From: Alkalibacillus almallahensis
GTDB lineage: Bacteria; Bacillota; Bacilli; Bacillales; Alkalibacillaceae
Direction of reading: 5' to 3'
NCBI RefSeq assembly: GCF_011761495.1
Contig: NZ_JAASRU010000006.1
Coordinates: forward strand, 112,998 to 176,997
DNA length: 64,000 nt
The notes beneath the pieces were generated by a model. That model made no database searches, was not told the DNA's origin, and saw only the letters and a list, made by a program, of their open reading frames with translations. Positions 17,880 through 27,021 of the stretch are shown piece after piece (within the stretch, counting starts at the first letter, position 1; each line of letters starts with the position of its first letter). The position numbers and the translations under genes are program-made.

Positions 17880-19064
17880 ATGGAACAATCTCAAGGGTCA
17901 AACGGTATGTACGGTCCATATGGTGGCCGCTTCATTCCTGAAACATTAATGGGCGCTGTACAAGAATTAGAAGAATCATACGAGGAAGCGATACAAGACG
18001 AAGCTTTTCAAGAGCGTTTACAACAATTACTCAAACAATATGTTGGTCGCGAGAATCCCCTTTATTATGCAGCTAACTTAACCGAAGAAATCGGTGGCGC
18101 AAAGATTTATTTAAAACGCGAAGACCTGAATCATACAGGCGCTCATAAAATCAATAACACTATCGGGCAGGCATTACTCACTGAACGAATGGGTAAACGT
18201 AAAGTCGTAGCTGAAACAGGTGCTGGTCAGCATGGGGTTGCGACAGCTACAGTCTGTGCCTTGCTTAACTTAGACTGCGTAATCTTCATGGGAGCCGAAG
18301 ATATGAAGCGTCAGAAACTGAACGTCTTTCGTATGGAATTACTTGGCGCTAAGGTCGAAGCAGTCGAACAAGGAAGTGCAACACTTAAAGATGCCGTGAA
18401 CGAAGCTCTCCGTTATTGGGTAAGCAACGTCGACGATACCCATTACATTATGGGATCTGTACTAGGGCCTCATCCTTTTCCTAAGATGGTTCGTGACTTT
18501 CAAAGTGTGATTGGGCGTGAAACAAAACAACAGCACCTAGACGTGGAAGGTCAATTACCCGATGCCGTCGTCGCTTGTGTCGGTGGTGGGAGTAATGCGA
18601 TGGGGATGTTCTATCCATTTATCGATGATCACGTCGCCTTATATGGAATTGAAGCTGCGGGTGAAGGCGTTGAAACTGATCACCATGCAGCCACTTTAAC
18701 AAAAGGATCACCAGGCATTTTGCATGGAGCGATGATGTATTTATTACAAGACGACGCAGGACAAATTCAAGAAGCGAGTTCTATTTCTGCAGGGCTTGAT
18801 TATCCTGGTGTTGGACCTGAACACAGTTATTTAAAAGATACAGATCGTGTCCAATATCTCGCAGTTACAGATGATGATGCCCTTGAAGCGTTTCAGCTAT
18901 TATCACGTACAGAAGGGATTATTCCAGCATTAGAAAGTTCGCATGCGGTTGCTGAAGCGGTTAAGATCGCCAAAACAATGAGCCCAGATGAATCATTGGT
19001 TATTTGTTTATCTGGACGTGGCGACAAAGACGTCGAAGCTGTTCAAGAGCATTTACAAGGTTAG
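17880..19064 (+). CDS. trpB: Tryptophan synthase beta chain
   Basis: 394 residues, PLP enzyme. The Schiff-base lysine is Lys90 in HTGAHKINN. The phosphate-binding [12 protein letters not shown] (about residue 230) and the Glu-bearing AETGAGQHG are present. Condenses indole with serine. Two bases after trpF. Confidence 0.97.
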   Translation: MEQSQGSNGMYGPYGGRFIPETLMGAVQELEESYEEAIQDEAFQERLQQLLKQYVGRENPLYYAANLTEEIGGAKIYLKREDLNHTGAHKINNTIGQALLTERMGKRKVVAETGAGQHGVATATVCALLNLDCVIFMGAEDMKRQKLNVFRMELLGAKVEAVEQGSATLKDAVNEALRYWVSNVDDTHYIMGSVLGPHPFPKMVRDFQSVIGRETKQQHLDVEGQLPDAVVACVGGGSNAMGMFYPFIDDHVALYGIEAAGEGVETDHHAATLTKGSPGILHGAMMYLLQDDAGQIQEASSISAGLDYPGVGPEHSYLKDTDRVQYLAVTDDDALEAFQLLSRTEGIIPALESSHAVAEAVKIAKTMSPDESLVICLSGRGDKDVEAVQEHLQG

Positions 19065-19074
19065 GAGGCCTATC

Positions 19075-19869
19075 ATGGAAACGATCACGCACGGTAAACA
19101 ATATATGCAAGCTGTTTTTAATCAAACGCTTGAACAAAATGAAAAAATCTTTGTTCCCTACATCATGGCTGGTGATGGCGGGATTGAATCACTTATGCCT
19201 ACATTACAGCAGCTCGATCAAGCTGGCGCTACTGCCATTGAAATTGGTATTCCTTTTTCAGATCCAGTAGCTGATGGCCCCACCATTCAAGAAGCTGGTA
19301 AACGCGCCCGTGAAACAGGGGTGACTTTACATCAGATCCTTGATAAACTGGCAGAGGAACGCCATTCAATTAAAGCGCCAATTATTGTCATGACCTATCT
19401 AAATCCTATATTTCAATTTGGTGTCGATCGCTTTATGGAAGTTGCTCAATCAGCAGGAATTGATGGCCTGATTATTCCCGATTTACCACTCGAACACGAA
19501 AGTTTTATTCGAGAGGCAAAAGAACAGCACGGCTTAGCCCTAATCCAACTTGTTTCATTAACAAGTTCCAAAGAACGGATTAAACAAATTGCTGAAGCGT
19601 CAGAAGGATTTTTGTATGCTGTGACGGTTAATGGGATTACGGGAGCGCGTCAAACATTCACGGAAGATTTAGCAACCCATTTCGAATTACTCCAAACATA
19701 TAGTGATGTCCCTGTATTGGCTGGTTTCGGCATATCAACACCAGACCATGTTCAATCCATGACAAAAGTCGCTGACGGTGTAGTCGTTGGAAGTCAGATC
19801 ATTCAAAGCTTACAAGCCCATGACACTAATCATATCCACGCTTTAATTAATGCAAAAGACAATCAATAG
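19075..19869 (+). CDS. trpA: Tryptophan synthase alpha chain
   Basis: 264 residues. Catalytic Glu56 and Asp67 lie in AIEIGIPFSDPVADGP, with the same 11-residue spacing as Salmonella Glu49/Asp60. VTVNGITGARQ (loop 6) and VVGSQII near the end are present. The frame extends into trpB, but ATG 19075 has TTAGGAGG in front. Releases indole from indoleglycerol phosphate for TrpB. Confidence 0.96.
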   Translation: METITHGKQYMQAVFNQTLEQNEKIFVPYIMAGDGGIESLMPTLQQLDQAGATAIEIGIPFSDPVADGPTIQEAGKRARETGVTLHQILDKLAEERHSIKAPIIVMTYLNPIFQFGVDRFMEVAQSAGIDGLIIPDLPLEHESFIREAKEQHGLALIQLVSLTSSKERIKQIAEASEGFLYAVTVNGITGARQTFTEDLATHFELLQTYSDVPVLAGFGISTPDHVQSMTKVADGVVVGSQIIQSLQAHDTNHIHALINAKDNQ

Positions 19870-19885
19870 AAAGATGTGACATCCC

Positions 19886-20629
19886 ATGTTAGAGATCATC
19901 ATCCTCTTTTTCGTCGGAATAAGTGCAACTATCTTAGGAACACTTGCCGGCGGAGGGGGATTAATCAGCTTACCAGCAATGCTTGCACTAGGAATCCCTG
20001 TCCATTCAGCTATTGGAGCCAATAAAGTAACTAATTCAATCAGCTCATTCATCATCTTTTTCATGGTATTACGTCATCGGGGCGTAACGCTTAATGAAGG
20101 TTTAAAAATCGTACCCATTAGTTTAGCAGGCGGTATAACAGGCGGCTATGTAGCGTCTATTATTCCACCTGATCTAATGTATAAGATTGCAATTGGTCTA
20201 TTAATCTTTGCGTTTTTATTTTCATTTATTAGTAAAACATCATTTGACGGCACGAATACATTTCGCTTTAAAACACGCGGTACACCACTCTTATATGGGA
20301 TCGGTATATATGACGGCATGTTCGGTCCAGGTCAAGGTACCCTAATGTTATATGTGTTCTCATACTTGCGCATAGCTTACTACCGAGCGGTTGGCCTAAT
20401 GCGTGCTGCTACTTTTGCCAGTTGCTTTGGTGCCGCGATCAGTTATATTGCCTCAGGTCATGTGGTTTGGTCCCTCACCTTCACCTTAATCTGCGGTTCA
20501 TTAATTGGAGCCCAAATTGGTGTGCGCCTAGCTGGCAAACTTAATCCTGACCACATTAAACCACTCTTACGGATCGTAACAGCAATATTAATTGTTTATG
20601 TCTTAATCGACAATGTTTGGTTAACCTAA
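19886..20629 (+). CDS. TauE/SafE family membrane permease
   Basis: 247 residues with eight hydrophobic helices and two TauE-type repeats. LAGGGGLISLPAMLALGIPVHSAIGANKVTNSI (about residues 18-50) and a second YDGMFGPGQGTLMLYVF (about 148-164) are the family signature. The family moves sulfonates, sulfite and other organic anions. It lies 17 bases after trpA in the same direction, with no terminator between, so it is probably co-transcribed with trp and might export an aromatic intermediate or product. The substrate is unknown. Confidence 0.85.
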   Translation: MLEIIILFFVGISATILGTLAGGGGLISLPAMLALGIPVHSAIGANKVTNSISSFIIFFMVLRHRGVTLNEGLKIVPISLAGGITGGYVASIIPPDLMYKIAIGLLIFAFLFSFISKTSFDGTNTFRFKTRGTPLLYGIGIYDGMFGPGQGTLMLYVFSYLRIAYYRAVGLMRAATFASCFGAAISYIASGHVVWSLTFTLICGSLIGAQIGVRLAGKLNPDHIKPLLRIVTAILIVYVLIDNVWLT

Positions 20630-20659
20630 ATCCCTTCTTCTTTCCATCTCCTAAAAATA

Positions 20660-20678
20660 ATTGAAAATAATTCTCAAT
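20660..20678 (+). promoter_or_regulatory. Fur box, upstream copy
   Basis: ATTGAAAATAATTCTCAAT matches the perfect downstream box at 16 of 19 positions. It sits immediately upstream of the -35. Confidence 0.65.
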
Positions 20679-20683
20679 TTCTG

Positions 20684-20714
20684 TTGACTCTCCACCCACT
20701 GGAGAGTTTATTAT
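20684..20714 (+). promoter_or_regulatory. MerR-type overlong promoter of the siderophore uptake operon
   Basis: TTGACT (20684-20689), a 19-bp spacer, then TATTAT (20709-20714). The spacer contains the inverted repeat ACTCTCC-7 nt-GGAGAGT (20687-20707). A 19-bp spacer with a centred dyad is the hallmark of MerR-activated promoters, and TTGACTCTCC resembles the BmrR/bmr site. A MerR gene closes the operon. Confidence 0.75.
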
Positions 20715-20723
20715 TCAATATAG

Positions 20724-20742
20724 ATTGATAATCATTATCAAT
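20724..20742 (+). promoter_or_regulatory. Fur box, perfect palindrome
   Basis: ATTGATAATCATTATCAAT is a perfect 19-bp inverted repeat close to the classical GATAATGATAATCATTATC. It lies just downstream of the -10, so iron-loaded Fur would block the start site. Confidence 0.92.
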
Positions 20743-20775
20743 TAAACGAGAATGTCATTAGAAAGTTTGTGTCCT

Positions 20776-21726
20776 ATGAAACAACGCTACTTACTCATTG
20801 TACTAGTTTTGTTATCCGTTCTTTCAGTCTTTATCGGCGTAACAAATCTAAACATTAGTGATATCACTAGCCTAACAGACCAACAACAGCAAATTCTTTG
20901 GCAAAGCCGGATTCCTCGGTTGATCAGTATTATTATTGCTGGTGCTACGATGGCTGTAGGTGGACTAATTATGCAACAACTAAGCCGAAACAAATTCGTT
21001 TCCCCTACTACAGCAGGCACGATGGATTCTGCAAGGCTTGGTATTCTCGTTTCACTTTTAGTATTCACATCAGCCAGCCCTATGCAACAAGCACTTACCG
21101 CCATGGTATTCGCCGTTCTGGGCACCATGGTGTTCATGAAAATACTCGATAAAATTAAATTCAAAGATGCTATTTTCATTCCGCTTGTTGGGATTATGTT
21201 TGGTAATATCATCGGTTCTATTACGATGTTTTTCGCCTATCAACATGATCTAATTCAAAGCATGTCATCATGGTTACAGGGCGACTTTTCTATGATACTA
21301 GCGGGACGTTATGAATTATTATACATAAGCATCCCGCTTCTGGCAGTGGCTTATGGTTATGCGAATAAATTCACGATTGCTGGAATGGGTGAGGATTTCT
21401 CAACGAACTTAGGGTTAAATCACAAACAAGTCGTGAACGTTGGTCTGATTATTGTGGCAATATCAACATCTGTTGTCGTTCTAACAGTCGGGCTTATCCC
21501 GTTTTTAGGATTGATTATTCCAAATATCGTATCGATTTATCATGGGGATCATTTACGCAAAAACTTGCCCCATACCGCCCTACTTGGTGCCTTATTTGTT
21601 CTAGCGTGTGACATTCTCGGTCGCGTCATCATTTACCCTTATGAAATTCCAATCGGCTTGACTGTTGGCGTGATTGGTAGCGGTACATTTATCTATTTAT
21701 TGTTAAGGAGAAAGGCATATGCATAA
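20776..21726 (+). CDS. Iron-siderophore ABC transporter permease, YclN-like
   Basis: About 316 residues with nine or ten membrane helices, FecCD family. IPRLISIIIAGATMAVGGLIMQQLSRNKFVSPTTAGTMDSARLG matches the petrobactin/catecholate group (B. subtilis YclN). GLIPFLGLIIPNIVSIYHGDHLR near the end is the ATPase-coupling region. An earlier in-frame ATG at 20752 abuts any possible ribosome site; ATG 20776 gives the family N-terminus MKQRYLL. First gene of the Fur/MerR operon. Confidence 0.88.
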   Translation: MKQRYLLIVLVLLSVLSVFIGVTNLNISDITSLTDQQQQILWQSRIPRLISIIIAGATMAVGGLIMQQLSRNKFVSPTTAGTMDSARLGILVSLLVFTSASPMQQALTAMVFAVLGTMVFMKILDKIKFKDAIFIPLVGIMFGNIIGSITMFFAYQHDLIQSMSSWLQGDFSMILAGRYELLYISIPLLAVAYGYANKFTIAGMGEDFSTNLGLNHKQVVNVGLIIVAISTSVVVLTVGLIPFLGLIIPNIVSIYHGDHLRKNLPHTALLGALFVLACDILGRVIIYPYEIPIGLTVGVIGSGTFIYLLLRRKAYA

Positions 21727-22663
21727 CCGAACGAAACTGGTCATTCTCGGAATTCTCTCACTCGGGTTAATCGCGATATTCCTTTTCTCAAACTTAGATG
21801 AGCATTGGGGTTATGTGCTACCTAGACGGGCAATGAAAATTTTCGCCATCGTTTTAACAGGTAGCGCCATTGCATTTTCAACAGTCATTTTCCAAACAGT
21901 CACGAATAATCGCATTTTAACACCAAGTATTATTGGGTTAGATTCACTCTATTTACTCATTCAAACTGGTCTCATCTTCCTGTTTGGCTCAACTCATTCA
22001 CTTATGAATCAATACGTTAACTTTTTCATTTCAGTTGGATTGATGATTGTCTTTGCATTATTACTCTATCACTTTTTATTTAAGCGTGAGGGTGAAAACA
22101 TTTATTTCCTTTTATTAGTAGGATTGATTTTCGGAACGTTTTTCAATAGTTTATCAGAGTTTATGCAAGTATTAATCGACCCAAATGAGTTCCAAGTCGT
22201 TCAGGATCAAATGTTTGCGAGCTTTAACAATGTAAATACTGACTTATTCTATATCTCATTAATCGGTATGGCAGTTACAACCCTATACTTCTTGAAGTTC
22301 GCTAAGTTTTTAGATGTCCTATCACTTGGCAAGGATCAAGCGATCAACCTAGGTGTTGATTATGACCATATCGTAAGACACATTTTTATCATTGTAGCTA
22401 TTTTAATTTCTATTGCCACTGTCCTTGTTGGCCCGATTACGTTTTTAGGTCTATTAGTTGCTAATGTCGCTTACGAATTCTTAAAAACCTATCGCCATCG
22501 TGTGCTGATTTTAGGGGCGATTTTGGTTAGTATCATCGCTTTAGTCGGCGGGCAATTAATTGTTGAACGTGTCTTCACATTTTCAACAACAATCTCAGTC
22601 ATTATCAACTTCGCTGGCGGTGTGTATTTTATTTATCTTTTATTAAGGGAGAGTCGAGCATGA
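21719..22663 (+). CDS. Iron-siderophore ABC transporter permease, YclO-like
   Basis: 314 residues with about nine membrane helices. LPRRAMKIFAIVLTGSAIAFSTVIFQTVTNNRILTPSIIGLDSLYLLIQT and the coupling segment GPITFLGLLVANVAYEFLKTYRHR mark the second FecCD subunit of the YclNOPQ type. It overlaps the first permease gene by 8 bases, with AAGGAG in front. Confidence 0.88.
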   Translation: MHNRTKLVILGILSLGLIAIFLFSNLDEHWGYVLPRRAMKIFAIVLTGSAIAFSTVIFQTVTNNRILTPSIIGLDSLYLLIQTGLIFLFGSTHSLMNQYVNFFISVGLMIVFALLLYHFLFKREGENIYFLLLVGLIFGTFFNSLSEFMQVLIDPNEFQVVQDQMFASFNNVNTDLFYISLIGMAVTTLYFLKFAKFLDVLSLGKDQAINLGVDYDHIVRHIFIIVAILISIATVLVGPITFLGLLVANVAYEFLKTYRHRVLILGAILVSIIALVGGQLIVERVFTFSTTISVIINFAGGVYFIYLLLRESRA

Positions 22664-23418
22664 TTGAAGTAAAAGAGCTATCGAAAACATATGGTGACAA
22701 ACCTGTCGTAAACAATGTCTCGGTCAATATCCAAAAAGGGAAAATTACGTCTTTCATCGGCCCGAACGGTGCAGGCAAAAGCACCTTATTATCAGCCGTT
22801 AGCCGACTGATTAAATATGACATTGGCAATATTGATATCGACCACCAATCCATCAGTCAGTGGAAAAACCGGGAATTATCTAAGAAGATGGCGATTTTAA
22901 AACAGGCAAATAATATTACCGTTCGACTAACCGTTCGCGAGCTTGTCTCATTTGGTCGTTTCCCTTATTCACAAGGCAACTTAACATCAGAGGACATCGA
23001 CCACATCAACGAGGCCATCGCCTTTATGGAATTGGAAAACCTAGAGAACCAATATCTAGATGAGTTAAGTGGCGGACAGAAGCAACGGGCTCATATCGCC
23101 ATGGTTATTGCTCAAGATACGGATTATATCTTGCTCGATGAACCGTTAAATAATTTAGATATGAAGCATGCCGTTCAGATTATGAAAGTTTTACGCCGAC
23201 TTGTTGATGAGCTTGGGAAAACAGTTGTCATTGTGATTCATGATATAAATTTCGCTTCGTTTTATTCAGACTATATCGTCGCTTTAAAAGAAGGAGAAAT
23301 TATTAACCAAGGACCAGTCGATGACATTATTGAAGAATCATCACTTAAAGAAATATACGATATGGACATTCCAATCAAGCAACTCGATCGTTGTAAGGTA
23401 TGTGTGTACTTTGGATAA
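22660..23418 (+). CDS. Iron-siderophore ABC transporter ATPase, YclP-like
   Basis: 252 residues. Walker A GPNGAGKST (about residues 32-40), Q-loop LKQANN, signature LSGGQKQRAHIAM and Walker B YILLDEPLNNLD, ending with the switch His in VIHDINFAS. Energises uptake through the two permeases. It overlaps the second permease gene by 4 bases. Confidence 0.92.
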   Translation: MIEVKELSKTYGDKPVVNNVSVNIQKGKITSFIGPNGAGKSTLLSAVSRLIKYDIGNIDIDHQSISQWKNRELSKKMAILKQANNITVRLTVRELVSFGRFPYSQGNLTSEDIDHINEAIAFMELENLENQYLDELSGGQKQRAHIAMVIAQDTDYILLDEPLNNLDMKHAVQIMKVLRRLVDELGKTVVIVIHDINFASFYSDYIVALKEGEIINQGPVDDIIEESSLKEIYDMDIPIKQLDRCKVCVYFG

Positions 23419-23440
23419 AAAATTATATGAGGTGATTATG

Positions 23441-24373
23441 ATGAAACGATTCGTATTATTATTAACTTTAGGCGTTATCGCTTTATTTCTAACAGCATGT
23501 GGTTCAGCTGATGCTGAGGAAGGAGATAATAGTAGTGAAACCGTAACGATTGAACACGAATTAGGAACAGCAGAAGTAGATAAAAACCCTGAAAACGTTG
23601 TTGTCTTTGATTTCGGTATGCTTGATATGCTTGATGCTTTCGACCTGCCTGTTCAAGGTGTCCCGCAAGATAGTTTACCAGACTACCTATCTGATTACGG
23701 TAGTGAAGATTACGAGAATGCAGGCGGGTTAAAAGAGCCTGATTTCGAAGCGGTTAATGCAATGGACCCTGACATGATTATCATTTCCGGTCGTCAACAA
23801 GATCTATATGAAGATTTTGCAGAGATTGCACCAACGGTTTATGTTGAAACAGATTCAGAGAACTATGTTGATTCCATTGCTCATAACGCTAAAATTATAG
23901 GTGACGTCTTTGGCGTTCAAGATCAAGTCGATCAACGTATCAGTGATATAGAAAATCAGGTATCTGAAGTAAATGATCTTGCATCAGATAGCGAAGAAAC
24001 TGGATTAATCACCTTAGCAACTGGTGGTAAAGTCAGCGCTTATGGCTCAGGTTCCCGCTTCGGTATGATTCATGATGCATTGGGTGTTAAACCTGTTGAT
24101 GACTCAATCGAAACATCGACACATGGACAAAATATTTCTTTTGAATATATCGTTGAACAGGATCCTGACCATCTCTTTGTAATCGACCGTGATAAAGTCG
24201 TTAATGGAGAAGCTGCAGCCAAAGAAACGATTGAAAACGACCTAATTAAAGGAACAACTGCTTATCAAGAAGACCAAATTCACTATCTCGACCCACAGTA
24301 TTGGTATCTAGCTGACGGTGGTTTACAAGCAGTGGAAAACATGATCGAAGAAGTCCATAACGCATTGCAATAA
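23441..24373 (+). CDS. Iron-siderophore-binding lipoprotein, YclQ/FatB-like
   Basis: 310 residues. Signal peptide with lipobox LTAC (Cys about residue 20), then an acidic linker, then the two-lobed class III binding fold: PENVVVFDFGMLDMLDAFDLPVQGVP, DPDMIIISGRQQDLY, FGMIHDALGVKPVDD and DQIHYLDPQYWYLADGG. The layout matches catecholate (petrobactin-type) binding proteins. The frame runs back into the ATPase gene, but ATG 23441 with GAGGTG upstream begins the signal peptide. Captures ferric siderophore outside the membrane. Confidence 0.9.
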   Translation: MKRFVLLLTLGVIALFLTACGSADAEEGDNSSETVTIEHELGTAEVDKNPENVVVFDFGMLDMLDAFDLPVQGVPQDSLPDYLSDYGSEDYENAGGLKEPDFEAVNAMDPDMIIISGRQQDLYEDFAEIAPTVYVETDSENYVDSIAHNAKIIGDVFGVQDQVDQRISDIENQVSEVNDLASDSEETGLITLATGGKVSAYGSGSRFGMIHDALGVKPVDDSIETSTHGQNISFEYIVEQDPDHLFVIDRDKVVNGEAAAKETIENDLIKGTTAYQEDQIHYLDPQYWYLADGGLQAVENMIEEVHNALQ

Positions 24374-24390
24374 CAATTGAGGTGGCAAGT

Positions 24391-25206
24391 ATGAAAGATC
24401 GCTTTACTATTGGCGAAATCGCTAAACTACACAATTTATCAGTTAAAACACTTCGTTATTATGATCAAATCGGCTTATTCAAACCAGCCGAAATTGACCC
24501 GAATAACAATTATCGATACTACTCAACAGAGCAGTTTGAACATTTAAACACGATTAATTATTTACGCAGTTTAGGTGTACCTTTAAAAGATATCAAAAAA
24601 CAATTCGAGGAACGTCAATTAGACGATTTCCTCGAACTATTAAAACGTCACCAAGTAGAGATAGCTCAAAAAATCTCAGAATTACAGCAAATTCATCAAC
24701 GTGTCGATAACCGGATTAATGAGATAGATCTAGCAAAGCAGTCCAACAATATTCATCAACCATTTATTAGATACTATAATGATCGACATATATTACAATT
24801 AAATCATGATATTCAATCCCAGTCAGATTTAGAGCTATCATTACGGAAGATTGAAAACACATCTCATTTAACTTCATCCATTTTTATTGGATCAGTTGGT
24901 GTCACTCTGCCAATTGAACGAATAAATCAGATGAAATACAACGCCTATAACTCAGTTTTTATTGCTATAGATGATGAACATATAACGAGTGAACTTAAAT
25001 CGACATTGCCAGCTGGTAAATATGTTTGTCTATACTGTCAGGATGCACGTATTCATTCGCCGTCATATTATGAATGTTTGTTCGAATATATTAAAAAACA
25101 TCAATTAACGATTACTGGCGATGCCATTGAACGGACAATTATTGATCAGTTTATGACAAATAATCCAGAAGAATATTTATCTGAAATTCAAATACCTATA
25201 CTTTAA
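24391..25206 (+). CDS. MerR family regulator with BmrR-like (GyrI-type) effector domain
   Basis: 271 residues. The N-terminal MerR winged helix is TIGEIAKLHNLSVKTLRYYDQIGLFKPAEID...YRYYS (residues 5-45). A coiled-coil dimer helix spans about 75-120. The C-terminal domain has LPAGKYVCLYCQDARIHSPSYYECLFEYIKKHQLTI and IDQFMTNNPEEYLSEIQIPI, as in the BmrR/GyrI small-molecule-binding fold. It is 17 bases after the binding-protein gene (GAGGTGG ribosome site) and the last gene before the terminator. It probably activates the 19-bp-spacer promoter of its own operon; the ligand could be the siderophore. Confidence 0.9.
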   Translation: MKDRFTIGEIAKLHNLSVKTLRYYDQIGLFKPAEIDPNNNYRYYSTEQFEHLNTINYLRSLGVPLKDIKKQFEERQLDDFLELLKRHQVEIAQKISELQQIHQRVDNRINEIDLAKQSNNIHQPFIRYYNDRHILQLNHDIQSQSDLELSLRKIENTSHLTSSIFIGSVGVTLPIERINQMKYNAYNSVFIAIDDEHITSELKSTLPAGKYVCLYCQDARIHSPSYYECLFEYIKKHQLTITGDAIERTIIDQFMTNNPEEYLSEIQIPIL

Positions 25207-25235
25207 TAATCAATAAAAATGATATTCATCACCAA

Positions 25236-25276
25236 AAAACGCGAACGATTTACTTAGATAAATCGTTCGCGTTTTA
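25236..25276 (+). terminator. Rho-independent terminator of the siderophore operon
   Basis: AAAACGCGAACGATTTA/TAAATCGTTCGCGTTTT, a 17-bp stem with a 6-nt loop and T-rich end. Confidence 0.9.
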
Positions 25277-25290
25277 TATTAAAATAATAG

Positions 25291-25527
25291 TTAATAAAAT
25301 ATTCTTTGTCTTCGTCTTTGTCTTGATAATAACCAATAACCAAGTAAGGCCATCAACACACCTACTTGCCATAAAGCTCGTTCGGAGTCCTCCAATAAAA
25401 TATATGTAACATAATTCATGAGTGATGACCAATCATCTGTGATCGATTCAACCACAACAAACAATAATCCCATTACAACCGAAAGGATGCCAACAACCAT
25501 TATGACTTTCGCAAAACCTTTCAACAC
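25291..25527 (-). CDS. Small two-helix membrane protein, unknown function
   Basis: 78 residues: helix at about 5-27, an acidic loop (ESITDDWSS), helix at about 52-68, and a basic tail RQRRRQRIFY. The start is GTG 25527 or TTG 25524, both behind GGGGGA. No family recognised. Placed between the siderophore terminator and the hydrolase gene. Confidence 0.5.
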   Translation of the reverse strand: MLKGFAKVIMVVGILSVVMGLLFVVVESITDDWSSLMNYVTYILLEDSERALWQVGVLMALLGYWLLSRQRRRQRIFY

Positions 25528-25683
25528 GATTCCCCCATCAATGGATTGTTTATCTCAAAAACGTATTCTCTAAATTATCAGACTTCTAAATCATTGTAGC
25601 ATAAAATAAAGATATGAACAGAAAATATGATCAATTCGTTTTAAATTTTTTAAAACAAATTCTTTTTGAATAAGATTAACGGG

Positions 25684-26994
25684 TTATGAGTTATCATTTT
25701 GAGATAAGTTTTGTATATACTTCTCAATGGCCTTAAGTAATGGATCAGCTAGCGGTTGTTCTGGTTCTTGATAATTTGAGGTATCTTCTACGCTATTAGC
25801 TTGCTTAAGCACGTGATCCATTCCTTCTACCATGACCAATTTAGCCTGATTATTTGCTGCTGCTAATTGCTCAGCATCTTCCTCAAAAACTTGGCGATCA
25901 TGAGTACCTTGAATAACTAATGATGGAATACTCATTTGAGTCATCAATTCAGCTGGATCATATGACATCCATGACATAAGAAACGGTTGAATCGTTGGTC
26001 GAAAGATACTGTATAGCTCACTACTGATCTCTTCTTCCTCTACTAATTCACCTTCTCTTAGTTGGTCTAAGATACTTTGAGCCTCTTCTTCTAGATCTTG
26101 AGGTAACTGATTTGATAATTGATCGTTTAAGACATCATCAATCGTACGACCTGCTCCCGCTAAGGAAACAAAACCATCAACTCTCGTTTGCAGTGCTGCT
26201 AATTGACCAACAAGCGCTCCTTGGCTATGACCTATTATAATGACTTGCTCATAGTCATCCTTTAAACGTTCCACCCATGCCACTGCATCTTCAGACATAC
26301 GTTCAATCGTCATTTCTTCTTCTGGTATGGTCGCTTCTTGGTTCTCACCCACGCCTCGCTTACTATAACGTAGACTAGCTGTGCCTTGTTCAGCTAAAGA
26401 TTCAGCCAATAATTTTAATGTATCCGATTCTGTTCCAGCACTATTTCCATCGCGATTAACTGGTCCTGAACCAGGTATAATTAAAGCCACTCGGTTTGTT
26501 TGTTCATTATTAGGTTGTAGTAACTCACCTTTTAAGTCACCAATTTCTGATGAAATCGTTAACCAATTAATATCATCACTCGCTTGTTCAGGTTCAGTCT
26601 CAAGTTCGCCGCGCTCTAACTCGAAATCAAATGTATGCCCCTGCTGACTAAATTCACCTGTTAACGTATGATCATGAGGTAAATCACTCACAAATTCCAC
26701 AAATTGGCCAGGGATATCCATTTTAAAACGAACCTGTTCCTCTTCAAGCTCTAGCTCAGATAATGGGTATTGATTAATCCCTTGCGCAGGAATATCAATA
26801 AAACCAACAATTTCTTCGCTCTCGTCATCCTCTTCAAATGTTAGCTGTATTTCCAATGGCATATTCGGCACTTCAATTGCTCCATGCCATTTCCCCAACA
26901 ATTCATCAAACGTCTGCTCTTCAGTTTCTTGCTCTTCCTCACTTGTACACCCAATTAATACGATGATTAAAGCTAGCCATATCCACTTTCGCAT
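25684..26994 (-). CDS. Secreted alpha/beta hydrolase lipoprotein
   Basis: 436 residues. Signal peptide with lipobox LIGC (Cys about residue 16), then an acidic linker and a beta-rich N-terminal domain (about 30-145). The alpha/beta hydrolase domain has VALIIPGSGPVNRDGN (oxyanion strand), nucleophile elbow GHSQGA (about residue 262), acid QGTHDRQVFEED and His in EGMDHVLKQ. Resembles the extracellular esterase group COG1073. ATG 26994 follows GAGGGGAGC. 27 bases after the DUF456 gene, likely one transcript. Confidence 0.85.
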   Translation of the reverse strand: MRKWIWLALIIVLIGCTSEEEQETEEQTFDELLGKWHGAIEVPNMPLEIQLTFEEDDESEEIVGFIDIPAQGINQYPLSELELEEEQVRFKMDIPGQFVEFVSDLPHDHTLTGEFSQQGHTFDFELERGELETEPEQASDDINWLTISSEIGDLKGELLQPNNEQTNRVALIIPGSGPVNRDGNSAGTESDTLKLLAESLAEQGTASLRYSKRGVGENQEATIPEEEMTIERMSEDAVAWVERLKDDYEQVIIIGHSQGALVGQLAALQTRVDGFVSLAGAGRTIDDVLNDQLSNQLPQDLEEEAQSILDQLREGELVEEEEISSELYSIFRPTIQPFLMSWMSYDPAELMTQMSIPSLVIQGTHDRQVFEEDAEQLAAANNQAKLVMVEGMDHVLKQANSVEDTSNYQEPEQPLADPLLKAIEKYIQNLSQNDNS

Positions 26995-27021
26995 GGGTGC
27001 TCCCCTCATTTCTTAATTTAA

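Noticed and set aside
20787..21212. 141-codon frame antisense to the first siderophore permease
   Set aside because: Antisense shadow; the plus strand encodes a clear FecCD permease.
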